This document shows, one piece after another, positions 1 to 4,796 of a stretch of 5,072 bases of DNA. Every line of letters begins with the position of its first letter. Within the stretch, counting starts at the first letter, position 1. A program made the position numbers and the translations under genes. Below the pieces are notes generated by a model. The model was not told the DNA's origin, made no database searches, and was given only the letters and a program-made list of their open reading frames with translations. Origin of the DNA: a bacterium (GTDB lineage: Bacteria; Latescibacterota; UBA2968); assembly GCA_027296045.1 (NCBI GenBank), contig JAPUJS010000260.1:1-5072 (forward strand). The letters run 5' to 3'.

Positions 1-430
1 ATGCCTGTGAGAGGGTGTTGTGGGCTCGGTTCAGGGTGTCCCGGTCGTCGAGTTGGTTGACCGGAAAAGCAATGGGATGGACCTGTCGGTTGAGGGCAGA
101 GAGCATGGCCTGACGGATCCACCAGACGGCATAGGTGATGAATTTGTGGCCCCGGCCCGGGTCGAATGTCTTGGTGGCGCGGATCAAGCCCACGTTGCCT
201 TCGGCAATGAGGTCAGACAGGGGCAGGCCCCGGCCATTGTATTCGCCTGCGATGCGGACAACAAAACGCAGGTTGGCCGTGATGAGACGATCGAGGGCTT
301 TGCGATCGCCTTTTTGTGCAGCCAGGAGGGTGCGGACCTCTTCTTCCCGGCTCAAAGGGGTGTATTTGCGGATGTCTTTGAGATAGAGATCGGTAATACC
401 GCTGTGCCGAGGGGGTTGTTGGGGTTTCAT
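1..430 (-). CDS. Sigma-70 family RNA polymerase sigma factor, N-terminal part (cut by window edge)
   Basis: The reverse complement opens with ATG at 430 and stays open for 143 codons to the window start, so the C-terminal half is missing. It begins MKPQQPPRHSGITDLYLKDI. Residues about 11-45 (ITDLYLKDIRKYTPLSREEE) match sigma region 1.2. Residues about 46-115 match region 2: NLRFVVRIAGEYNGRGLPLS, then DLIAEGNVGLIRA, then FDPGRGHKFITYAVWWIRQA. The last block is the conserved region 2.3-2.4 that melts and reads the -10 element. Region 3 begins around 118 (NRQVHPIAFPVNQ). There is no long acidic region 1.1, so this resembles a compact primary or group 2 sigma factor rather than an ECF sigma; which subgroup cannot be decided without the C-terminus. 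The Shine-Dalgarno is weak (a GGA about 9 bases before the ATG). The gene lies 75 bp downstream of the MerR-family gene on the same strand, with no clear terminator between them, so co-transcription is possible. Family assignment is firm; role is not. Confidence 0.92.
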   Translation of the reverse strand, partial: MKPQQPPRHSGITDLYLKDIRKYTPLSREEEVRTLLAAQKGDRKALDRLITANLRFVVRIAGEYNGRGLPLSDLIAEGNVGLIRATKTFDPGRGHKFITYAVWWIRQAMLSALNRQVHPIAFPVNQLDDRDTLNRAHNTLSQA

Positions 431-505
431 AAGCACGGTCCAGTTGACAAGATGGAATACTCTTGTATATTTTTATCTATCTATAAATGTGGAGGTTGTA
501 CTCTA

Positions 506-1066
506 CTAATATAGGGGACGATCTCGATGAGCCGTTGATTTTTCGACTGTGGCAGGTCCGGAAATCGGCGGCTTTTTTTCTGCGTCCAATTTGTTTTGAA
601 GAACTGTTGTGGGTTGAATGTGAAAAAATGGGATACAGTCGCAGGATTTGTTGTAAAGTACTTCACAGGTAGGACACAACCGTTCTTCCAGCCGGAGGTC
701 GCATGGCAGACAGTCGCACAGGCTGGAAATGGCCTGGGTCAGGTTGGTACGAATTTGTTCATAGTGGGCGATCTGGGTGTTGATTTCGTCGAGTCGACCA
801 TTGAGGTCTTGTAAGATTGACGCTGCCAGTTGTCCACCGGTTTCGTGATGACATTGTTTTTCGAGAATGGTTTTGATGTTTTCCAGGTCAAATTCCAGCT
901 TTTTGAGGCTCAAGATCATGCGCAGCCGGTCAAGCTGTTCTTCGGAATAACACCGAAAACCCCCTTCACTTCGGTATTCGGGCTGGATGAGGTCCATTTC
1001 TTCATAATACCGAACGGTGCGGGTCGTGGTTCCCGCTTCTTTGGCGAGTTTTCCAATGTGCATCAT
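506..1066 (-). CDS. MerR-family transcriptional regulator with cysteine-rich C-terminus
   Basis: A 186-residue DNA-binding regulator. Residues 3-40 are a classic MerR winged helix-turn-helix (MHIGKLAKEAGTTTRTVRYY, then EEMDLIQPEYRSEGGFRCY), and 41-70 complete the domain (LDRLRMILSLKKLEFDLENI). A coiled-coil dimerisation helix follows (about 76-113). The C-terminal part is unusual: QCHH at 71-74, CDCLPC at 117-122, CPTC at 131-134 and CDC at 142-144, then a polar tail of about 40 residues. Many MerR proteins are 130-145 residues, so this one is long. The cysteines suggest a metal or redox sensor, but the ligand is not known and SoxR's Fe-S spacing is not reproduced. The start at 1066 is preferred because AAGGA (1075-1079) lies 8 bases upstream; ATG at 1063 is also possible. 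The longer reading frame from 1135 would cover the promoter and operator and is rejected. Its promoter contains two palindromes, suggesting autoregulation. Confidence 0.92.
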   Translation of the reverse strand: MMHIGKLAKEAGTTTRTVRYYEEMDLIQPEYRSEGGFRCYSEEQLDRLRMILSLKKLEFDLENIKTILEKQCHHETGGQLAASILQDLNGRLDEINTQIAHYEQIRTNLTQAISSLCDCLPCDLRLEERLCPTCEVLYNKSCDCIPFFHIQPTTVLQNKLDAEKKPPISGPATVEKSTAHRDRPLY

Positions 1067-1102
1067 ACCGATGGTCCTTAATTGAATGGATTCTGTGCAA
1101 AA

Positions 1103-1131
1103 AATATACTTTAACGTAACGTTAAAGTCAA
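1103..1131 (-). promoter_or_regulatory. Promoter of the MerR-family gene
   Basis: On the minus strand TTGACT (1126-1131) and TATATT (1103-1108) form a good sigma-70 promoter with a 17-bp spacer, about 40 bp upstream of the chosen ATG at 1066. A 19-bp spacing with TATTTT as the -10 is also possible. The spacer is filled by one of the two palindromes, so a bound regulator would sit between the -35 and -10 as MerR-family proteins do. Confidence 0.78.
1108..1128. promoter_or_regulatory. Operator palindrome 1 (between -35 and -10 of the MerR-family gene)
   Basis: A perfect 21-bp inverted repeat: arm ACTTTAACGT, one central base A, arm ACGTTAAAGT. It occupies the spacer of the minus-strand promoter. 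Position and symmetry fit a MerR-family dimer site. Binding by the adjacent regulator is inferred from proximity. Confidence 0.82.
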
Positions 1132-1136
1132 GCAAA

Positions 1137-1157
1137 ACTTTAACGTTACGTTAAAGT
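1137..1157. promoter_or_regulatory. Operator palindrome 2 (upstream of the -35)
   Basis: A second perfect 21-bp inverted repeat with the same arms (ACTTTAACGT and ACGTTAAAGT) and central base T. It differs from the first copy only in that base, so the two are exact reverse complements. The centres are 29 bp apart (1118 and 1147), slightly under three helical turns. It lies just upstream of the -35 of the MerR-family promoter, which would allow cooperative autorepression. No plus-strand gene starts here that could be a divergent target. Confidence 0.8.
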
Positions 1158-1166
1158 AAGATGATT

Positions 1167-1205
1167 TTAAACATATCTTATTAAAAATAAATAAGATATG
1201 TTTAA
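1167..1205 (-). terminator. AT-rich hairpin at the end of purH (possible weak terminator)
   Basis: Positions 1167-1182 and 1190-1205 are perfect reverse complements (16 bp stem, 7-base loop AAAAATA); the core arms are ACATATCTTATT and AATAAGATATGT. The stem includes the purH stop codon. The stem is almost all A-T, and on the minus strand it is followed by AAATCATC rather than a T-run, so it is not a typical intrinsic terminator. It may be a weak terminator or an mRNA 3'-end stabiliser. Confidence 0.45.
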
Positions 1206-2371
1206 TGGTGGAACAATCTAACTCCTGAGAAGACCATCGTCATGCCGTATTCGTCGGCTGCGGCAATCACATTGTTGTCCTGGATAGAACCGGCGGTCTG
1301 GATGACATATTTGACGCCGCTTCTGGCGGCCCGGTCAATGTTGTCCCGGAAGGGAATAAAGGCGTCGGAGCTGAGGGCGATCTGATCGAGGCTGTCCAGC
1401 CAATCCCGGCGGTCTTGATCGGTGAAAGGGTCTGGCACAAATTCGAACGTGTCTTCCCATATTTTTTGTTCTTCGGGGGTCATGTCGCCTTTGAGATAGA
1501 GTTCAATGGCGTTGATTTTTTCAGGACGTTTTTTGCCTTTTTTGAACTGGAGGTCAAGCACACGGGGATGTTGGCGGAGGTACCAGGTTTCGGTTTTTCG
1601 GCAGGCCAGGTCTGTGCAGGCCAGGCGATTTTGCTGACCGGCACCCAGCCCGACGGCCTGGCCGTCCAGGGCCAGTGCGATGGACTTGGACTGGGTGTAT
1701 TTGAGTGTGATGGTGGCCAATAGGAGGTCGCGTTTGGCTTCCTCCGAGAGGTGTGTGTTTTGGGTGACGACATTTTGGAGCATGTCTGGGCTGATGACAA
1801 GCGTATTGCGTGTTTGTTCCAGGGTGATACCGAAGATTTCACGGGTTTCGGTTTCGCCGGGTTCGTAGGCAGGATCGATCTGGAGGACGACGTAGTTGCC
1901 GCCTTTTTTCTTTTTGAGGATGTCCAGAGCCTCAGGTTCATAGCCAGGGGCGATGATGCCGTCGGAGACTTCCCGGCGTAGAATCAGGGCGGTAGAGGCA
2001 TCGCAAGGGTCGGACAGGGCGGCCCAGTCGCCAAAGGAAGAGAGACGGTCGGCTCCCCTGGCCCGGGCGTAGGCGACGGCCAGAGGGGAGAGGTCCATGT
2101 CGTCGACAAAGTAGGCTTTTTTGAGGGCGTCGGACAGAGGGGTAGACACGGCGGCACCGGCGGGAGAGACGTGTTTAAACGAGGCGGCTGAAGGGAGGTT
2201 GAAGACCTGGCGGAGTTCGCGAACCAGTTGCCAGGAATTGAGGGCGTCCATCAAGTTGATATAACCTGGCGCCCCGTTTAACACCGTGAAAGGAAGGTCT
2301 CCGTTTTCGACATAGGCCCGCGCCTGTGCCTGGTGGGGATTGCAGCCGTAACGGAGGGTAAGTTCTGACAT
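1202..2371 (-). CDS. purH: Stand-alone AICAR transformylase (phosphoribosylaminoimidazolecarboxamide formyltransferase)
   Basis: A 389-residue cytosolic enzyme of purine synthesis that transfers a formyl group from 10-formyl-THF to AICAR, giving FAICAR. It contains only the transformylase half of bifunctional PurH/ATIC: residues 7-14 RYGCNPHQ open the domain, where the bifunctional protein would still have about 200 residues of IMP cyclohydrolase before it. The catalytic Lys-His pair is present in FKHVSPAG (K66, H67), as are REVSDGIIAPGYE (about 133-145), KYTQSKS, GLGAGQQ, SSDAFIPFRDNIDRA (about 337-351) and a C-terminal RLFHH like that of animal ATIC. Start: AGAAAGGA (2380-2387) with 8 bases between the AAGGA core and the ATG. 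It is preceded by a ZTP riboswitch and terminator that would tie expression to accumulation of its substrate. The cyclohydrolase step must be encoded elsewhere. Length and motifs are complete; no sign of damage. Confidence 0.96.
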   Translation of the reverse strand: MSELTLRYGCNPHQAQARAYVENGDLPFTVLNGAPGYINLMDALNSWQLVRELRQVFNLPSAASFKHVSPAGAAVSTPLSDALKKAYFVDDMDLSPLAVAYARARGADRLSSFGDWAALSDPCDASTALILRREVSDGIIAPGYEPEALDILKKKKGGNYVVLQIDPAYEPGETETREIFGITLEQTRNTLVISPDMLQNVVTQNTHLSEEAKRDLLLATITLKYTQSKSIALALDGQAVGLGAGQQNRLACTDLACRKTETWYLRQHPRVLDLQFKKGKKRPEKINAIELYLKGDMTPEEQKIWEDTFEFVPDPFTDQDRRDWLDSLDQIALSSDAFIPFRDNIDRAARSGVKYVIQTAGSIQDNNVIAAADEYGMTMVFSGVRLFHH

Positions 2372-2417
2372 GGGGAAGGTCCTTTCTGGATGCGGGTTTA
2401 TCCTCCGGATGGACCAT

Positions 2418-2452
2418 AAAAAAATGGCCCAATCCTGTTGAAGGATTGAGCC
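2418..2452 (-). terminator. Intrinsic terminator of the purH leader (riboswitch expression platform)
   Basis: On the minus strand GGCTCAATCC (2443-2452) pairs with GGATTGGGCC (2426-2435) around a 7-base loop: 10 bp with a single G-U pair, followed by seven T (2418-2424). This is a strong rho-independent terminator placed between the aptamer and the purH ribosome binding site. Its first bases (2450-2452) are also the last bases of the conserved CGCCTGGGC aptamer segment, so folding of the aptamer and of the terminator should compete. Confidence 0.9.
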
Positions 2453-2526
2453 CAGGCGATCGACTCGGTTTTCTGCTGACCGGCACTCCCCCCTGGTTTA
2501 TTCCAGGCGTTCGCCAGTTGTGCCAG
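2450..2526 (-). promoter_or_regulatory. ZTP/ZMP riboswitch (pfl motif) upstream of purH
   Basis: Read on the minus strand, the leader shows the conserved elements of the ZTP riboswitch in order. P1 is CTGGCAC (2520-2526) pairing with GTGCCGG. Next comes ACTGGCGAAC, then P2 CCTGG with loop AATAAA and CCAGG, then GGGGA before the P1 closing strand, a variable linker, and the hallmark 3' block CGCCTGGGC (2450-2458). GGCG in the first junction can pair with CGCC in the 3' block as the known pseudoknot. I did not trace the P3 stem with confidence. This class binds ZMP/ZTP (AICAR nucleotides) and turns genes on. Here the 3' block overlaps the first arm of the terminator, so ligand binding should favour read-through into purH. 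The downstream gene uses ZMP as substrate, which strongly supports the call. Confidence 0.9.
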
Positions 2527-2549
2527 TGTGGTTTTTATAGAACGATTTC

Positions 2550-2578
2550 AATATAAGCGGATCGTTGGATATTGTCAA
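2550..2578 (-). promoter_or_regulatory. Promoter of the purH riboswitch leader
   Basis: Minus-strand TTGACA (2573-2578), 17-bp spacer, TATATT (2550-2555): a near-perfect sigma-70 promoter. The predicted transcript start near 2543 lies about 17 bases before the aptamer P1 stem at 2526, the expected layout for a riboswitch leader. Confidence 0.85.
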
Positions 2579-2701
2579 TATGCAATCGGCTTCTTTTTTT
2601 TGATCTGATCGATGAATCGTCGGCCATTTCCTGAAAAATGATCTTCGATTTCTTGAGGCATAGCCCAACAGGCCGGGTACCCCCAAACTTTCTAAAAACA
2701 C

Positions 2702-2733
2702 TTGACCCTGTACTATGGTACAGGGATTATTTT
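2702..2733 (+). promoter_or_regulatory. mer-type promoter/operator
   Basis: TTGACC (-35, 2702-2707) is followed, after 19 or 20 bp, by TTATTT or TATTTT (-10, from 2727 or 2728). The spacer contains a perfect dyad: CCCTGTAC (2706-2713), TATG, GTACAGGG (2718-2725). The over-long spacer and the GTAC-N4-GTAC core match the MerR-controlled promoters of mercury resistance operons as I recall them (Tn501/Tn21 type). A MerR dimer would sit on the dyad and realign the promoter when Hg(II) binds. It drives the plus strand, towards the merR remnant and the downstream operon. Confidence 0.85.
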
Positions 2734-2756
2734 TGTGTAGAAAGGAGGTGGTCTGT

Positions 2757-2834
2757 ATGACCAGGGGACAACTGGCACGAAAAACGCAGGTCAATCTGGA
2801 GACATTGAAATTAGGGCAAGGGGATAGGGTGTGA
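2757..2834 (+). pseudogene. merR: merR remnant (first helix-turn-helix only)
   Basis: A strong ribosome binding site (AAAGGAGGTG, 2741-2750) precedes ATG at 2757 and a 25-codon frame beginning MTRGQLARKTQVNLETLK, then LGQGDRV and TGA. The first 18 residues match the opening of MerR proteins (pattern like MTIGxLAxxTGVNxETLR), but the frame leaves the family exactly where the conserved tyrosines and wing should follow. A normal MerR has about 130-145 residues. In another frame a short cysteine-bearing tail, GVKECPEKNCVTF then stop (2828-2869), could be the original C-terminus, which would imply an internal deletion; that part is speculative. Its position directly after the mer operator is the first-gene position known for some mer operons. 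It could instead be translated as a short leader peptide. As a MerR it cannot bind metal or dimerise. Confidence 0.7.
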
Positions 2835-2907
2835 AAGAATGCCCTGAAAAAAACTGCGTTACTTTTTGAGGGTTGGAAAGTATACATGTGTGAAAAGGGT
2901 GTTGTGA

Positions 2908-3468
2908 ATGGATGAAGAAACGGACAGGCGCCAGGATGGACCCTCGGATGAAGCGCTGATGGCGGATTATCAGGCCGGTGATCTGTCTGCCTTTGATCTT
3001 CTATATCTGCGGTATGAAAACCGGGTCTATAACTATCTCTTTCGATTAACCGGGGATCCTGATACGGCTGCAGATCTGTTTCAAGAGACATTCTTGAGAC
3101 TCCACCGCAGCCGGAGGCAGTATGACCCCAAGCGACGGTTTTCGACCTGGCTTTTCACCCTTGCGAGCAATCTGGCCAAAACCGAGTTTGTCCGCCAATC
3201 CCGGTCCAGGCAGAGCAGTACAGATGTAGAGCAATTGAGCGGGGCAGAATCAGCCGATAGGAGTGTGGAACAGAAAGAGACATTGAGCCTCATTCAAAGG
3301 GCTTTGGAAGCATTGTCGCCAGATCAGAGACAGGTGATTCTACTCAGCAAGTTCGAGCGTCTGAATTACCGGGAAATCGCAAATATGACCGGAAAAACCG
3401 TCCATGCCGTGAAGCAGATGGCCTACCGGGCATTGCAGGATTTGAGACACAAATTGAAGGATATATAA
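2908..3468 (+). CDS. ECF-type RNA polymerase sigma factor
   Basis: A 186-residue extracytoplasmic-function sigma factor that would redirect RNA polymerase to a small regulon. Sigma region 2 spans about 14-98: DEALMADYQAGDLSAFDLLY, then the polymerase-binding helix DLFQETFLRLHR (56-67), then the -10-reading part FSTWLFTLASNLAKTEFVR (78-96). A poorly conserved linker (about 98-123) leads to region 4 (about 124-183), ending in the -35-reading helix-turn-helix LNYREIANMTGKTVHAVKQM. Regions 1 and 3 are absent, as usual for ECF. Start ATG at 2908 has AAAAGGG (2893-2899) 8 bases upstream. It lies 73 bp after the merR remnant with no evident terminator, so the mer-type promoter probably transcribes it. 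Only 3 bases separate it from its membrane anti-sigma partner. I see no ECF-type GGAAC/GTC promoter just upstream. Confidence 0.95.
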   Translation: MDEETDRRQDGPSDEALMADYQAGDLSAFDLLYLRYENRVYNYLFRLTGDPDTAADLFQETFLRLHRSRRQYDPKRRFSTWLFTLASNLAKTEFVRQSRSRQSSTDVEQLSGAESADRSVEQKETLSLIQRALEALSPDQRQVILLSKFERLNYREIANMTGKTVHAVKQMAYRALQDLRHKLKDI

Positions 3469-3471
3469 TCG

Positions 3472-4329
3472 ATGGATTGCAAGATTGTACAGACAGAAAT
3501 AACCGCCCTTTTGGCAGGTGAGCAACCCGAGCATCCACAAAAGGAAATCGAGGCACATGTTGCAGGTTGTAACGATTGCCGGCAAGCCTGGGATGCGATG
3601 GATGGCGCGTGGCAGCACCTCGAAAGTCTTTTATATGCTTCTGTTCCAGAGACGCTTCGTCAAAGGACCTTACAAGCCGTTCATGGCGAGGCAACACAGG
3701 ATGTGTCCCGGGCGGTTCTGTCTCTGCCCCGGCTTGTCGGCGCTGTTGGGGCCGGTGTTTTCGTGGCCTGGTTTTTCACTTTTTTACTGAGCCTGCGGGT
3801 AGACCTGGACTATTTGAGCACGGCTCAACTGGTCATTACGGCCACATTGTGGAGCGGTTTGCTGATCGCGGCTTTTTGCTGGATTTTGGGGCATTACCAG
3901 CATCGAGGCGTGCATCTGAGCACGGCCTCTTTGCTGGGCGTTGTTGCGACCGCACTGTCCCTTGTCGGGACTTTTCTGTGTCCGGATAAGACGTATTTTG
4001 ATCTGTGGGAGAAGTCGGTCATTGCAGGGATGCTGAATGGACCGGTTCAATGGGGTGTTGGCTATCTGGTTTTCGGGTTTGTCTATGCCCTGCTTCCTGC
4101 CCTGATTGTTTCGGTTGTTCTGGGCAGGCGATTGGCGAGCGATTTATGGCGGGGCAGGTTGGTTGCTGCGGGCACATTCGTCGTGTTGCTGATTCCCGCT
4201 GTTTATCTTCAGTGCGCATCTCTGGCTGTGGGATTGTTGGGCATGTGGGTGGTGGGCGCGTTTGGTGGAGCCCTCGGGGGGGTATTGGGAGGCGTGGAAA
4301 TCAGACGGTTGCAGCTACACCACACCTGA
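3472..4329 (+). CDS. Membrane-bound zinc-finger anti-sigma factor
   Basis: A 285-residue protein. The cytoplasmic N-terminus (1-85) carries the ZAS signature H29-x3-C33-x2-C36 (AHVAGCNDC), with C3 as a likely further ligand, as in zinc-binding anti-sigma domains that hold ECF sigma factors inactive. Residues about 86-275 form roughly six hydrophobic segments (about 88-108, 119-139, 152-169, 194-218, 229-247, 251-273), the last rich in glycine. Multi-pass anti-sigmas are less common than single-pass RsgI/RseA-like ones. It follows the ECF gene after 3 bases (GAAGG at 3456-3460 serves as ribosome binding site), so the pair is almost certainly co-expressed and translationally coupled. Further cysteines lie in or near the membrane part (C136, C170, C248). 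Sensing of metal or thiol stress by these is an inference. No enzyme motif is seen in the membrane domain. Confidence 0.88.
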   Translation: MDCKIVQTEITALLAGEQPEHPQKEIEAHVAGCNDCRQAWDAMDGAWQHLESLLYASVPETLRQRTLQAVHGEATQDVSRAVLSLPRLVGAVGAGVFVAWFFTFLLSLRVDLDYLSTAQLVITATLWSGLLIAAFCWILGHYQHRGVHLSTASLLGVVATALSLVGTFLCPDKTYFDLWEKSVIAGMLNGPVQWGVGYLVFGFVYALLPALIVSVVLGRRLASDLWRGRLVAAGTFVVLLIPAVYLQCASLAVGLLGMWVVGAFGGALGGVLGGVEIRRLQLHHT

Positions 4330-4437
4330 TTGCAAGGATGATTTTTTATGGGAAGGAAGAAAAATATTAGGTAGACCGGGTGTTGGTTTATTGACTCACA
4401 CAATGTTCAGATTAGCCGGGAGGAGGTAAAGGACGAC

Positions 4438-4770
4438 ATGAAAGAGATCGTAACAGGGATCGGATCCGTTGTATCGGCTTTTTTGGCATCGCTGTGCTGT
4501 ATCGGACCCGTGGTCGGTGTACTCCTGGGGGTTGGTGGATTGGGCGCAGCGGCGAGTCTGGAGGTTTACCGGCCCTATTTTTTGGGCATTACATTTGTGT
4601 TTCTCGGGGGTGCTTTTTATTTTACATATGGCAGAAAAGAGGACTGTGAGGAAGGTGAAGCTTGCGAGGTGCGGCAAGGCAGCCGCTGGCAGCGTACCTT
4701 GCTGTGGATCACAACAGTTGCCGCCCTGATTTTTGCAGCAGCGCCCTATTTGCTACAGTGGGTGGTCTAA
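4438..4770 (+). CDS. merT: Mercuric ion transporter MerT
   Basis: A 110-residue inner-membrane protein that takes Hg(II) from the periplasm into the cytoplasm for reduction. It has three membrane helices (about 9-35, 46-64, 86-107). Helix 1 carries the metal-binding pair C20-C21 in SLCCIGPVV, and the cytoplasmic loop carries C70 and C76 (DCEEGEAC), the same C-x5-C spacing known for the second cysteine pair of classical MerT. EVYRPYFLG at the start of helix 2 is also typical of the family. Length is close to the usual 116 residues. The ribosome binding site is AGGAGG (4421-4426), 11 bases from the ATG, or AAAGGA closer in. It lies 108 bp after the anti-sigma gene; that gap shows no clear promoter or terminator, so it is probably in the same operon. 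merP follows after 26 bp. Confidence 0.93.
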   Translation: MKEIVTGIGSVVSAFLASLCCIGPVVGVLLGVGGLGAAASLEVYRPYFLGITFVFLGGAFYFTYGRKEDCEEGEACEVRQGSRWQRTLLWITTVAALIFAAAPYLLQWVV

Positions 4771-4796
4771 TCTTAATTTAGAAGGAGGATTTTGAA

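Noticed and set aside
20..514. 164-codon plus-strand open frame
   Set aside because: It is antisense to the sigma-70 family gene, which has clear conserved regions 1.2 and 2; the plus frame has no recognisable domain.
1067..1135. N-terminal extension of the MerR-family protein from an ATG at 1135
   Set aside because: The extension would encode the -35/-10 and operator region; the ATG at 1066 has an AAGGA at proper spacing and begins the family's conserved N-terminus.
1108..1157. Two 21-bp repeats as a minimal CRISPR array
   Set aside because: Each repeat is a full palindrome, the spacing is 8 bp, there are only two, and they coincide with a promoter.
2575..2661. 28-codon minus-strand frame (MPQEIEDHFSGNGRRFIDQI, ending KKKKPIAY)
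   Set aside because: The composition looks protein-like and it could be a gene remnant, but there is no ribosome binding site, no family match I recognise, and its end overlaps the -35 of the purH promoter.
2847..2869. A-run/T-run pair (AAAAA ... TTTTT) as a terminator before the ECF gene
   Set aside because: Only a weak A-T stem with no GC-rich core; not convincing as an intrinsic terminator.
2498..3091. 197-codon minus-strand open frame
   Set aside because: It overlaps the riboswitch, both promoters, the merR remnant and the start of the ECF sigma gene; low-complexity, no family resemblance.
3576..4050. Alternative-frame open stretches on both strands inside the anti-sigma gene
   Set aside because: Shadows of the GC-rich coding frame; the anti-sigma frame has a zinc-finger motif and membrane segments and couples to the sigma gene.
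4391..4413. TTGACT as a separate promoter for merT
   Set aside because: No -10-like hexamer at 16-19 bp downstream (AGCCGG region); co-transcription from upstream is simpler.
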